From: Bryobacterales bacterium
Lineage (GTDB): Bacteria; Acidobacteriota; Terriglobia; Bryobacterales; Bryobacteraceae
Length of the DNA stretch: 64,000 nucleotides
Assembly: GCA_020846745.1 (NCBI GenBank)
Contig: JADLDI010000008.1
Span: forward strand, 186,001-250,000
Direction of reading: 5' to 3'
The notes under the pieces: model-generated
Seen by the model: the letters and a program-made list of their open reading frames with translations, nothing else
What the model was told of the DNA's origin: nothing
Databases searched by the model: none
Position numbers and translations under genes: made by a program
Part shown: positions 1-7,804 of the stretch, one piece after another
Numbering within the stretch: position 1 is the stretch's first letter
Layout: every line of letters starts with the position of its first letter

Positions 1-1071
1 TGCCGCTGGCCCACGGTTGCCAGCCTGACCATTCCCAAGGGCTGGCCCAGCGGTGTCTATCTCGCCAAGCTCACACGGGACGAATGGTTCGGTCCGCAGT
101 CGTACATCGTCTTTGTGGTGAAAGAGCACCGCCAATCCGACCTGTTATGCATGGCCGCCGACATTACCTGGCAGGCCTATAACAAATGGCCTGCGCGCGA
201 TTCACTCTATGACGACGGCACGGCCGCCGTCTGGTATACAGGACCGAATGTGCGCGTCAGCTTCGACCGTCCTTATGCCAAGTACTGCCAGGTGATCGAT
301 TCGCCGCAATCCGTCGGTTCCGGTTCGTTCCTGCTATGGGAGCTGCCGCTCGCCTTCTGGCTCGAACAGCAGGGTTACGACGTGACTTACTGTTCGAACC
401 TCGACCTGGAACTCGACCCTGGCATTCTGAAAACGAGCAAGGCGCTGCTGTCGGTCGGCCATGACGAATACTGGTCGCGCGAGATGTTCAACAACGTCCT
501 GCAGGCTCGCGAAGATGGCCTGAACCTCGCGTTCCTGTCCGGCAACGCTCTCTCGGGCGAGATCATCTTCTACGAGAGTTCTGTGAACAACGCGCCGGCA
601 CGTGCGTTCGCGCGCAGACGCAACTTCCCGGATGAAGAGACGCTGATGGGGTCCACATCCTACGGGTCGGGTTACGGCGATTGGATCGTCACCAAACCCG
701 AACACTGGATTTACTCAGGAACCGGTGTAAAGCAAGGAGACAAGATCCCTGGACTAATCGGCTGGGAGTATCACGGTGCGCCCCTGGCGAACCTCCCCGG
801 CTTGGAGGTGGTAGCCAAGGGACCGATCTATCCTCCGCAGCCGCCTCGCCCGGGAGCCGTCAGGGAACATTCGGCGGTCGTATTTCAACGTCCCAGGGGC
901 AATTGGGTGTTCAACGCCGGCACCATCTGGTGGCCGGAGGGGTTGTCGCAACCACCGGGACACATTCCCGGGCGCACGTATGCGGGCGGCTTCGGCGTGA
1001 ATCCACACGTCCAGCGCATCACGAAAAACGTGCTCGACCGGATGATAAAGGACGCTCCCCGGCGTGGATAG
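1..1071 (+). CDS. N,N-dimethylformamidase large (beta) subunit-like protein, 5' end outside window
   Basis: The reading frame is open from base 1, so the gene begins upstream of the window; about 356 residues of the C-terminal part are visible. The protein resembles the large subunit of N,N-dimethylformamidase, an amidohydrolase with a mononuclear iron site. Seen in the sequence are the family-like stretches SGVYLAKL near the start, a VGHDEYWS motif, LAFLSGNA, and a C-terminal NWVFNAGTIWW block. The next gene converges on it 26 bp downstream. Homologues in soil Acidobacteria are usually annotated only by family, so the true substrate is open. The family call is fairly secure; the substrate is not. 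Confidence 0.7.
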   Translation, partial: CRWPTVASLTIPKGWPSGVYLAKLTRDEWFGPQSYIVFVVKEHRQSDLLCMAADITWQAYNKWPARDSLYDDGTAAVWYTGPNVRVSFDRPYAKYCQVIDSPQSVGSGSFLLWELPLAFWLEQQGYDVTYCSNLDLELDPGILKTSKALLSVGHDEYWSREMFNNVLQAREDGLNLAFLSGNALSGEIIFYESSVNNAPARAFARRRNFPDEETLMGSTSYGSGYGDWIVTKPEHWIYSGTGVKQGDKIPGLIGWEYHGAPLANLPGLEVVAKGPIYPPQPPRPGAVREHSAVVFQRPRGNWVFNAGTIWWPEGLSQPPGHIPGRTYAGGFGVNPHVQRITKNVLDRMIKDAPRRG

Positions 1072-1097
1072 CCACCGTAAAACCGCTTCATTGAACG

Positions 1098-2033
1098 TCA
1101 ACTGCGTGTAGCAGTTACGGTGGCTTGTAACTTGGCTACTCCGGCAGTGTATCTGGTGTCGGCGACGCGGAAGGCTAGCGCATCCTCTAACCAGTCGTGC
1201 CAGACGCCACTGGGGTCGTGTGAGGCGGCGGTTAAGGTGTACTCTTGCGGGCAGAGGTCGCAGCGGAAGGTGAAACTGACGGAAACCGTTTGCCCTTGGT
1301 TGACGGGTCCTAATTTGAGACCTTCTAACTCGGTATTAGTGCCGAACACTTCGAAGCCGATGCGGGTGCGGATCATCATACCGATTACCGGATCGTCGAC
1401 TTGGGCGGCGAAGCGGACGGTGATACGGACGGAGACCTGATCGCCCGACTGCCAGACGATGACGGGGCGGCCGGTGGAGTCTAGCAATTCGATGGAGACG
1501 ATTTGGGCGCGGCCGTCGCCGCGGCGCATGGCGGGAGTGAGGGTTTGCTTGACGGTTGCGGCCCAATCGCGGAGTTGGGTGAAAACGTAGGTGTTATAGG
1601 TGGCGAGGACTTCGTCGGGGTAGCCTTTGGCGCGGAGGGTACCGTCTTCGATCCACCAGATTTCGTCGCAGAGTTCGCGGAGGAGGTCCTGTTCGTGCGA
1701 CGCGAGGAGGATAGTGGCTCCGTCACGCCGGAGGCGTTCCAAGCCGAGGCGGGCGCGGGCGCGGACCAACGCGGGTTGGCGGGAGAATGTGTGGTGTAGC
1801 GTCAGGACGCGGGCGGGGGCAAGCCTGAATATGTCGTTGGGCCCGAGGGCGCGGCGTGGTTCGGCGGCTTCGACGGTACCGGCGGCGGGTTGGGCGGCGC
1901 CGGAAGCGAGGTCCAGGAGTTCGGCGGTACCCGAGGTATCCTCGCCGATCAAACCAATGATGGCGCCATCAGGCGCCTCCGCGGAGAACTGTTTGAGGTG
2001 CGCGCCGCTGACTTCGCGAAGAACAAGAGACAT
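1098..2033 (-). CDS. Degenerate ABC ATPase with Wzt-type C-terminal domain
   Basis: 311 residues. The N-terminal half looks like a shortened ABC-transporter nucleotide-binding domain and the C-terminal half (about 171-295) like the carbohydrate-recognition domain of Wzt polysaccharide exporters. The ATPase part is damaged at every key site: the P-loop position reads GLIGEDTSGTAEL (27-39) without the GKS/T, the Walker B position reads VLTLHHTF with two His where Asp-Glu is expected (about 76-83), and the Q-loop and LSGGQ region are absent. The segment around the H-loop (LLASHEQDLL, His113) and the WIEDG turn are kept. No permease partner lies nearby. It is divergent from the beta-helix lipoprotein gene with 21 bp between starts. 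It probably binds glycan or nucleotide rather than powering transport; this is inference. Confidence 0.65.
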   Translation of the reverse strand: MSLVLREVSGAHLKQFSAEAPDGAIIGLIGEDTSGTAELLDLASGAAQPAAGTVEAAEPRRALGPNDIFRLAPARVLTLHHTFSRQPALVRARARLGLERLRRDGATILLASHEQDLLRELCDEIWWIEDGTLRAKGYPDEVLATYNTYVFTQLRDWAATVKQTLTPAMRRGDGRAQIVSIELLDSTGRPVIVWQSGDQVSVRITVRFAAQVDDPVIGMMIRTRIGFEVFGTNTELEGLKLGPVNQGQTVSVSFTFRCDLCPQEYTLTAASHDPSGVWHDWLEDALAFRVADTRYTAGVAKLQATVTATRS

Positions 2034-2054
2034 GAAGGAATAGAATAGCGGTAG

Positions 2055-3416
2055 ATGAAACGCGCTATCGGAGGGGCGGTGTTCCCCTTCCTTTTTTTGT
2101 TCACGTACGGCTGTTCAAAGCCCGAGCGGACGATTCAGAAAGCGATTGACGCGGGCAGTGGGACGGTCGAGTTGCCGGCGGGAACGACGGAACTGCAACA
2201 GGAGTTGCGGATCAGTTCAAATGGGGGGCCGCTCGAAATTGTGGGGAGTAGCGATACGATCTTGAAGCCGGGGGGCGATTTTCAGGGGCGGGCGCTGATT
2301 GTCATTGAAGGCGCGAATAAGGTAACGCTGCGGGACTTCGCCATTGACGGGAGTCGCGCGGAGTTGCAGCGGCCCACCGAAGCGCCGGTGCGCGGCAGCG
2401 ACTATGGGTCGCAATTCCAAAGGAATGGAGTATATATCGGAACCTCGCAGGAGGTGACGGTGAGAAACGTCAGGTTCCGCGAGATATTGAACTTTGCGAT
2501 TCTAGCCAACAATGCGAAGAAGCTGAAGGTGGAGAATGTCGCGGTGGAGGATTCGGGTGGGCGCGACAGCAAGAGCCGGAATAATGGCAGTGGCGGCATC
2601 CTGGTGGAAGAAGGGTCGCAGGACTTTGAGATTCGCAACTGCACCGTGCGGCGGGTTCTGGGCAACGGTATCTGGACACATGCGAGTTCGTTTGCAAAGC
2701 GCAATTTGCGCGGGGTGATCGCGGGGAACCGGATCGAGACAGTGGGCCGTCACGGGATTGAGGTAGGCCATGCGAACGGCGTGCGGGTTGAGAACAACTC
2801 CTTGCAGCTTATCGGGTATCCAAGTAGCGCGGTGGATGTGGAGGCGGAGCCGCCGGCGGCGTTTGCATCGGCGGCGCGGGTGGACGAGTCGGCATTCGTC
2901 GGTAATTCGGCGGCGGAGATCAACGGCCGGTGTTTTAGCCTGGACGGGTTTCACGATGGCGAGGTGACGCGGAACACGTGTAAGAACCGCAGCACCGACT
3001 TGAAGGAGTACCCGCGGAACGAGTATGCGATGACACTGGGGAACACGTATCCGGAAATGCAGTCGCAGAACATCAAAATTGTCGAAAACATGTTTGACGG
3101 CTTCCGGCTGGGCGGGCTATATCTGATCGGCGAGAATCATCAGGTGACGGGGAACACGTTTCAACACCTGAACCTGGGCAAGTGCACGGGCGAAGAGAAG
3201 CCGGGATGTCCAGTGCTCGAGAAGGACCCGGACTATCCCAAGGCCGGCATTTACCTGGCGTTCCGTGCGGCGCGGCCGAATCCGTCGCGCAATAACACGA
3301 TCGAGAAGAACCGGATTGAGGGGTTTCGGATGAAAGAGAACTGCATACTCACGGGTCCTTCAATCAAGACGTCGGAAAACACGATCAGCGGGAATACCTG
3401 TTCGAACACGGAATAG
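2055..3416 (+). CDS. Right-handed parallel beta-helix lipoprotein
   Basis: 453 residues. A lipoprotein signal is visible: basic start, hydrophobic FPFLFLF, and lipobox FTYGC with Cys20. The mature part begins with RTIQKAIDAGSGTVELPAG, the usual opening of pectate-lyase-like beta-helix proteins, followed by repeated rungs rich in Asn and Val/Ile (for example VTVRNVRF, FEIRNCTVRRV, VIAGNRIETVG, KIVENMFDG). Such proteins bind, cut or epimerise polysaccharides at the cell surface. No catalytic residues can be assigned by eye. The stop codon is 2 bp before the methyltransferase start, so the two are co-transcribed. Confidence 0.8.
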   Translation: MKRAIGGAVFPFLFLFTYGCSKPERTIQKAIDAGSGTVELPAGTTELQQELRISSNGGPLEIVGSSDTILKPGGDFQGRALIVIEGANKVTLRDFAIDGSRAELQRPTEAPVRGSDYGSQFQRNGVYIGTSQEVTVRNVRFREILNFAILANNAKKLKVENVAVEDSGGRDSKSRNNGSGGILVEEGSQDFEIRNCTVRRVLGNGIWTHASSFAKRNLRGVIAGNRIETVGRHGIEVGHANGVRVENNSLQLIGYPSSAVDVEAEPPAAFASAARVDESAFVGNSAAEINGRCFSLDGFHDGEVTRNTCKNRSTDLKEYPRNEYAMTLGNTYPEMQSQNIKIVENMFDGFRLGGLYLIGENHQVTGNTFQHLNLGKCTGEEKPGCPVLEKDPDYPKAGIYLAFRAARPNPSRNNTIEKNRIEGFRMKENCILTGPSIKTSENTISGNTCSNTE

Positions 3417-3418
3417 CG

Positions 3419-4711
3419 ATGGAACCAAACGTAGCCGAGCAGATGCGGGCGGATTGGAATGCGCGTGCCAAGGAAGACGCCTTTTACTATGTGGCGTTCG
3501 GGCGCCGCAACCAGACAGACGATGAGTTTTTGGCGACCGCGGCCGAGCAGGTGCACGGGCTGGAGTTGGAACTGCTCCGGTTGCCGGCGGCGCGCCCACG
3601 GCAACGGCGGGCATTGGAGATCGGGTGCGGTCCGGGGCGGCTCATGTGGCCGATGTCGAGGCACTTTGGGGAGATCCATGGCGTAGATATTTCCGAGGAG
3701 ATGGTGGCCAGAGCGCGGCAGACGCTGGCGTGGGCGCCGCATGCGCATCCGCATCATGCGCCGAATTCGAATCTGGAAGCGTTTGCGGACGATTCGTTTG
3801 ATTTCGTGTACTCGTATGCCGTGTTTCAGCACATCCCCTCGCGCGAGGTGGTATTCGGTTATCTGGAGGAAGCCTGGCGAGTGCTGAAGCCGGGCGGGAT
3901 CGCACGGTGTCAGTTGAACGGGCTGCCGAAGACGGCGAAGCAATACGATACGTGGTCCGGTGTGCGGATTTCGGCGGAGGAGTTGCGGCAGTTCGCGGCA
4001 AAGCGCGGGTTCCTGCTGCTGGCCTTGGAAGGCGTGGATACGCAATATATGTGGGTGACCCTGCGGAAACCGCCGGCGGCGGCAGCGATTGGCGACGCCG
4101 CGGGTGAGCCTTCCATCCGGCGCGTCACGTCGGCCTATTCGTCGGAACCGGCGGTGCCGAACCGGGGGCGGTTCGCGGCGATTTCGGTATGGGTGACCGG
4201 ATTGCCGGTGGATGCGGATTTGAATCGATTGGACCTGTGGGTGGGTTCGCGGCCGGCGTTTCTTACGTTTCTGGGGCATCCCGAGAACGATTTTTTGCAG
4301 CAACTGAATGCACTGCTGCCGGAGGCGTTGTCGACGGGTTTGCAGCCGGTGGAGCTTCGTTACGACGGCAAGCGTGTGTGCGAAAAGGCGTGGGTCCGGT
4401 TGCGACCGCCTGGGCCGCCCGTGCCTCGCGTACTGTCGGTCACCGATGGGGTGGATCTGCTGGCGGGAGATCATATCGTAAATCGGGTGGTAAAAGCGAC
4501 GGTCGAAGAGGTGGAATCCATCACACAAATCGGAGTAGATGTGAATGGCACCCCCGCGGAGGAGGTGGATGTTTTTTGCACCGATCCACGATTGCCGCGG
4601 CATGAAATAAACTTTCGAATCCCAAGTAGTGTGTCGAAAGGCGCGGCAACGCTAGAGTTTCGCGTGGGTGAGCGTAGGCTTGGTGTCACACAAGTGGTAA
4701 TCGACACGTAA
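3419..4711 (+). CDS. SAM-dependent methyltransferase with two C-terminal Ig/TIG-like domains
   Basis: 430 residues. The first 215 residues form a class I methyltransferase: motif I ALEIGCGPGRL (65-75), acidic GVD after strand 2 (88-90), FDFVYSYAVFQHI (128-139) and the WRVLKPGG block (153-160). Two beta-rich repeats follow (about 231-330 and 335-430). Each has a short hydrophobic strand near VWVTGLP or its equivalent, a (Q/E)(L/I)N + P segment and a final G..PVELRYDG or GAATLEFRV strand. This layout resembles TIG/IPT-like or TIGR03437-like extracellular domains of Solibacteres. The same tail is found on the methyltransferase at 31090-32391. No signal peptide is visible. It sits in an operon with a beta-helix lipoprotein, next to a Wzt-like protein, so a glycan or glycolipid acceptor is plausible. 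Confidence 0.75.
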   Translation: MEPNVAEQMRADWNARAKEDAFYYVAFGRRNQTDDEFLATAAEQVHGLELELLRLPAARPRQRRALEIGCGPGRLMWPMSRHFGEIHGVDISEEMVARARQTLAWAPHAHPHHAPNSNLEAFADDSFDFVYSYAVFQHIPSREVVFGYLEEAWRVLKPGGIARCQLNGLPKTAKQYDTWSGVRISAEELRQFAAKRGFLLLALEGVDTQYMWVTLRKPPAAAAIGDAAGEPSIRRVTSAYSSEPAVPNRGRFAAISVWVTGLPVDADLNRLDLWVGSRPAFLTFLGHPENDFLQQLNALLPEALSTGLQPVELRYDGKRVCEKAWVRLRPPGPPVPRVLSVTDGVDLLAGDHIVNRVVKATVEEVESITQIGVDVNGTPAEEVDVFCTDPRLPRHEINFRIPSSVSKGAATLEFRVGERRLGVTQVVIDT

Positions 4712-4763
4712 AACAGGTGTCAGCAACGTTTACGGATGGCGAAGATTTGGGACAAGTCGGTAA

Positions 4764-4783
4764 CTATATGGTCCTGCATATAG
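4764..4783. promoter_or_regulatory. Perfect 7-bp inverted repeat upstream of nrdJ
   Basis: CTATATG and CATATAG face each other across a 6-base spacer, about 78 bp before the nrdJ start codon in an otherwise AT-richer 149-bp gap. The half-site overlaps in composition with NrdR boxes (CWATATWG core), but a standard NrdR box is a continuous 16-bp palindrome and usually occurs in pairs. It is therefore best called a candidate operator. Confidence 0.35.
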
Positions 4784-4860
4784 ATATTTTCCTTGACGCG
4801 CCACAACATATTGGGGGATGATGGCCACTGTCACCCCGCCCACGGAGGTTGCTCTAATAC

Positions 4861-7701
4861 ATGGGACAAATCACAGTCGACCTCAGTGCCCGTGCGCACG
4901 AACTCAAGCGCTCACTCGCCGTAGAAGAGCGTACCGGTATCGCCTTTCCGCGCTACTTTACTGCCAAACTCGAGCCCGGCCGTACGCCGTACGACGAAAT
5001 TCAATGGGAGCTGCGGACAGCCTCCATCGGCAACGATAAAGGTGCCGTAATATTCGAACAACGCGATGTGGAGGTTCCGGCCGATTGGTCGCAAACTGCG
5101 ACGAATATCGTCGCCTCAAAGTACTTCCACGGCAAAATGGGATCGCCCGAACGCGAACGCTCCGTCTCGCAACTGGTCCACCGGGTGGTGGATAACATTG
5201 CGGACTGGGGCAAGAAGGGCAACTACTTTAAGACGGATTCCGAAGCGGAAAACTTCCGGAACGAACTCGCGTATTTGATGTTGACCCAGCGAGCCAGCTT
5301 CAACTCGCCGGTGTGGTTCAACGTAGGGGTTCGCCACGAATCGCGCGGTTATGGATGGTATTACGACGAGTCGGCGCACACGGTGCAGCGGTTGGATACG
5401 CGGCATGCGGACCGGCCGCAGTGCTCGGCGTGTTTCATCAACTCGGTGACGGATTCGCTGGAAGCGATTCTCGAGCTGGCGAAGACCGAGGGCATGCTGT
5501 TCAAGTTCGGGTCGGGCACCGGGACCAACCTGTCGGCCCTCCGCGAGGAAGACGCGATTTTGTCGGGCGGCGGCCGGGCGTCGGGTCCGCTGAGCTTCAT
5601 GAAGGGGTTTGACGCATTTGCGGGCGTGATCAAGAGCGGTGGCAAGACTCGGCGGGCCGCGAAGATGGTGATCCTCAATGCCGAGCATCCCGATGTCGAA
5701 AAATTCGTGTGGTGCAAAGCCAAGGAAGAGAAGAAGGCGCATACGCTGATCGACGCGGGTTACGATTCGTCGCTCGACGGCGAGGCGTACTCGTCGGTGT
5801 TCTTCCAGAATGCGAACAACTCGGTTCGCGCGACCGACGATTTCATGCAGGCGGTGATCGAAGATCGCGACTGGTGGACACGGTCGGTGGGAAACGGGCA
5901 GCCGGTGAAGCGCTATCGCGCCCGCGATTTGCTGCGCCAGATCTCCGATGCGACCTGGCAGTGCGGCGACCCGGGCATGCAGTTCGACACGACGATCAAC
6001 CGGTGGCACACGTCGAAGAGCACGGCGCGGATCAATGCGTCGAACCCGTGTTCGGAATACATGTTCCTGGACGATTCGGCGTGCAACCTGGCAAGCTTCA
6101 ATTTGATGAAGTTCGTGGGCCCCGACGGGCACTTCGACGCCGAAGCGTTCCGCCATGCGGTGGACACACTGATCGTGGCGATGGAGATCATCGTCGAGAA
6201 CGCGTCGTATCCGACGGAGCGCATTGCCAGGAATTCGCGCGACTTCCGCCCGCTGGGATTGGGTTATGCGAACCTGGGCGCGCTGCTCATGTCGCAGGGC
6301 ATCGCTTATGATTCCGACGCGGGCCGCAACTACGCGGGCGCGATCACTGCCATCATGTGCGGACAGGCGTATCTAACGTCCGCACGCGTATCGGAAGCGA
6401 CGGGACCGTTCCCGGGTTACCAGCCGAACGAACAGGCGTTCCTCGAGGTAATCCGGATGCATCGCGATTCCGTGCCGAACCTGGATTCGCGTCTCGTTCC
6501 CGCGGTGTTATATGAGAATGCCAAGCGCGTTTGGCACGATGCGTACGAGAAAGGGCGTGTGCACGGCTATCGCAACGCGCAGGCAACTGTGATCGCGCCA
6601 ACCGGTACGATCGGGTTCATGATGGACTGCGATACCACGGGTGTCGAGCCGGACCTGGCGCTGGTGAAATATAAGAAGCTGGTGGGCGGCGGAGTTATTA
6701 AGATCGTCAATAACACCGTTCCGCAGGCGTTGATCAAGTTAGGTTATACCCCGGAGCAGGTGGAAGCGATCGTCAATCACATCGATGCCACCGGCACGAT
6801 TGAAGGCGCACCGCACATCCAGGAGAAGCACCTGCCGGTGTTCGACTGTTCGTTCCGCCCGCAAAATGGAACACGGTCGATCCACTACATGGGCCACATT
6901 CGGATGATGTCGGCGACGCAGCCGTTCATTTCCGGCGCGATTTCGAAGACCATTAATATGCCCGAGGAGTCGACGGTAGATGACGTGATGAACGCGTACA
7001 TCGAATCGTGGCGGCTGGGGCTGAAAGCGGTGGCTATTTACCGCGACGGGTCCAAGCGGGTGCAACCGCTATCGTCTGGGACGGGCAAGGGAGAGAAGAA
7101 GGGAACCGCGAGTTCCGCAGTAGCGCCCGTTACGATCGAGAAAATTACTGAGAAGATCGTTTACCGGCCGTTGCGGCGGAAAATGCCCGACGAGCGGCAG
7201 TCAATTACTCATAAGTTCTCAATCGCCGGCCACGAGGGTTACTTCACGGTCGGGTTGTTTGAAGATGGTACGCCGGGCGAGTTATTCATCACGATGGCGA
7301 AGGAAGGCTCGACTATCTCGGGCCTGATGGATAGCTTTGCGACGGCGATCAGTTACGGTCTGCAATATGGCGTGCCGTTGAAGTTTTACGTGGATAAGTT
7401 CAGCCACGTGCGCTTTGAACCGAGCGGCTGGACGGGTAATAAGCAGATCCCTTACGCGAAGTCCATTATGGACTATATCTTCCGGTATCTGGGTTCTAAG
7501 TTCCTGGGTCCGGAATACGCCATCACGGAAGCCGGTGAAACGACGACGCTCAGGCCGACCGAGCCTGAGCCGCAGCAGAAGTTGCAGTTTGCACCGGTGG
7601 TGGCCGACGCTCCAATCTGCGCGGAGTGCGGCTCGATGATGGTGGTTAACGGCTCATGCTTTAAGTGCGAAAACTGCGGCGGTACGTCCGGCTGCAGCTA
7701 A
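4861..7701 (+). CDS. nrdJ: Adenosylcobalamin-dependent (class II) ribonucleoside-diphosphate reductase
   Basis: 946 residues; makes deoxyribonucleotides from ribonucleotides using B12 instead of a tyrosyl radical, so it works with or without oxygen. Seen are the redox-cysteine segment PQCSACFIN, the glycine-rich KFGSGTGTNLS loop, NPCSEYMFLDD with the presumed thiyl-radical Cys, the PTGTIGFMMDCDTTG segment, and a TSCPD-like domain after a Lys/Ser-rich linker (about 760-870). It ends with a zinc-ribbon-like tail CAECG...CFKCENCGG. Length matches NrdJ. The ATG has a GGAGG about 12 bases upstream. It stands alone, with its own terminator. No cobalamin riboswitch was recognised in the leader. Confidence 0.95.
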   Translation: MGQITVDLSARAHELKRSLAVEERTGIAFPRYFTAKLEPGRTPYDEIQWELRTASIGNDKGAVIFEQRDVEVPADWSQTATNIVASKYFHGKMGSPERERSVSQLVHRVVDNIADWGKKGNYFKTDSEAENFRNELAYLMLTQRASFNSPVWFNVGVRHESRGYGWYYDESAHTVQRLDTRHADRPQCSACFINSVTDSLEAILELAKTEGMLFKFGSGTGTNLSALREEDAILSGGGRASGPLSFMKGFDAFAGVIKSGGKTRRAAKMVILNAEHPDVEKFVWCKAKEEKKAHTLIDAGYDSSLDGEAYSSVFFQNANNSVRATDDFMQAVIEDRDWWTRSVGNGQPVKRYRARDLLRQISDATWQCGDPGMQFDTTINRWHTSKSTARINASNPCSEYMFLDDSACNLASFNLMKFVGPDGHFDAEAFRHAVDTLIVAMEIIVENASYPTERIARNSRDFRPLGLGYANLGALLMSQGIAYDSDAGRNYAGAITAIMCGQAYLTSARVSEATGPFPGYQPNEQAFLEVIRMHRDSVPNLDSRLVPAVLYENAKRVWHDAYEKGRVHGYRNAQATVIAPTGTIGFMMDCDTTGVEPDLALVKYKKLVGGGVIKIVNNTVPQALIKLGYTPEQVEAIVNHIDATGTIEGAPHIQEKHLPVFDCSFRPQNGTRSIHYMGHIRMMSATQPFISGAISKTINMPEESTVDDVMNAYIESWRLGLKAVAIYRDGSKRVQPLSSGTGKGEKKGTASSAVAPVTIEKITEKIVYRPLRRKMPDERQSITHKFSIAGHEGYFTVGLFEDGTPGELFITMAKEGSTISGLMDSFATAISYGLQYGVPLKFYVDKFSHVRFEPSGWTGNKQIPYAKSIMDYIFRYLGSKFLGPEYAITEAGETTTLRPTEPEPQQKLQFAPVVADAPICAECGSMMVVNGSCFKCENCGGTSGCS

Positions 7702-7731
7702 ATTTCGCGCGAGGCTAGCCTTGCTTTGGTG

Positions 7732-7763
7732 GCCCCGGGGGCGTGAGGCTCCCGGGGCTTTTT
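7732..7763 (+). terminator. Rho-independent terminator after nrdJ
   Basis: A 10-bp GC-rich stem (GCCCCGGGGG pairing with CTCCCGGGGC, one G-T pair) with a 7-base loop is followed by five T residues. It lies 30 bp after the nrdJ stop. Confidence 0.85.
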
Positions 7764-7804
7764 CTATCTACGCGCGTTTGAAGCCCGCGCGATGATAAAT
7801 CTTT

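Noticed and set aside
3251..4603. Long minus-strand open frame of 450 codons opposite the beta-helix and methyltransferase genes
   Set aside because: Arg/Pro/His-rich translation without domains, antisense to two well-supported genes; typical of high-GC shadow frames.
4712..4860. Possible cobalamin riboswitch upstream of nrdJ
   Set aside because: The gap is only 149 bp and no B12-box-like sequence was recognised; the same holds for the corrinoid operon leader.
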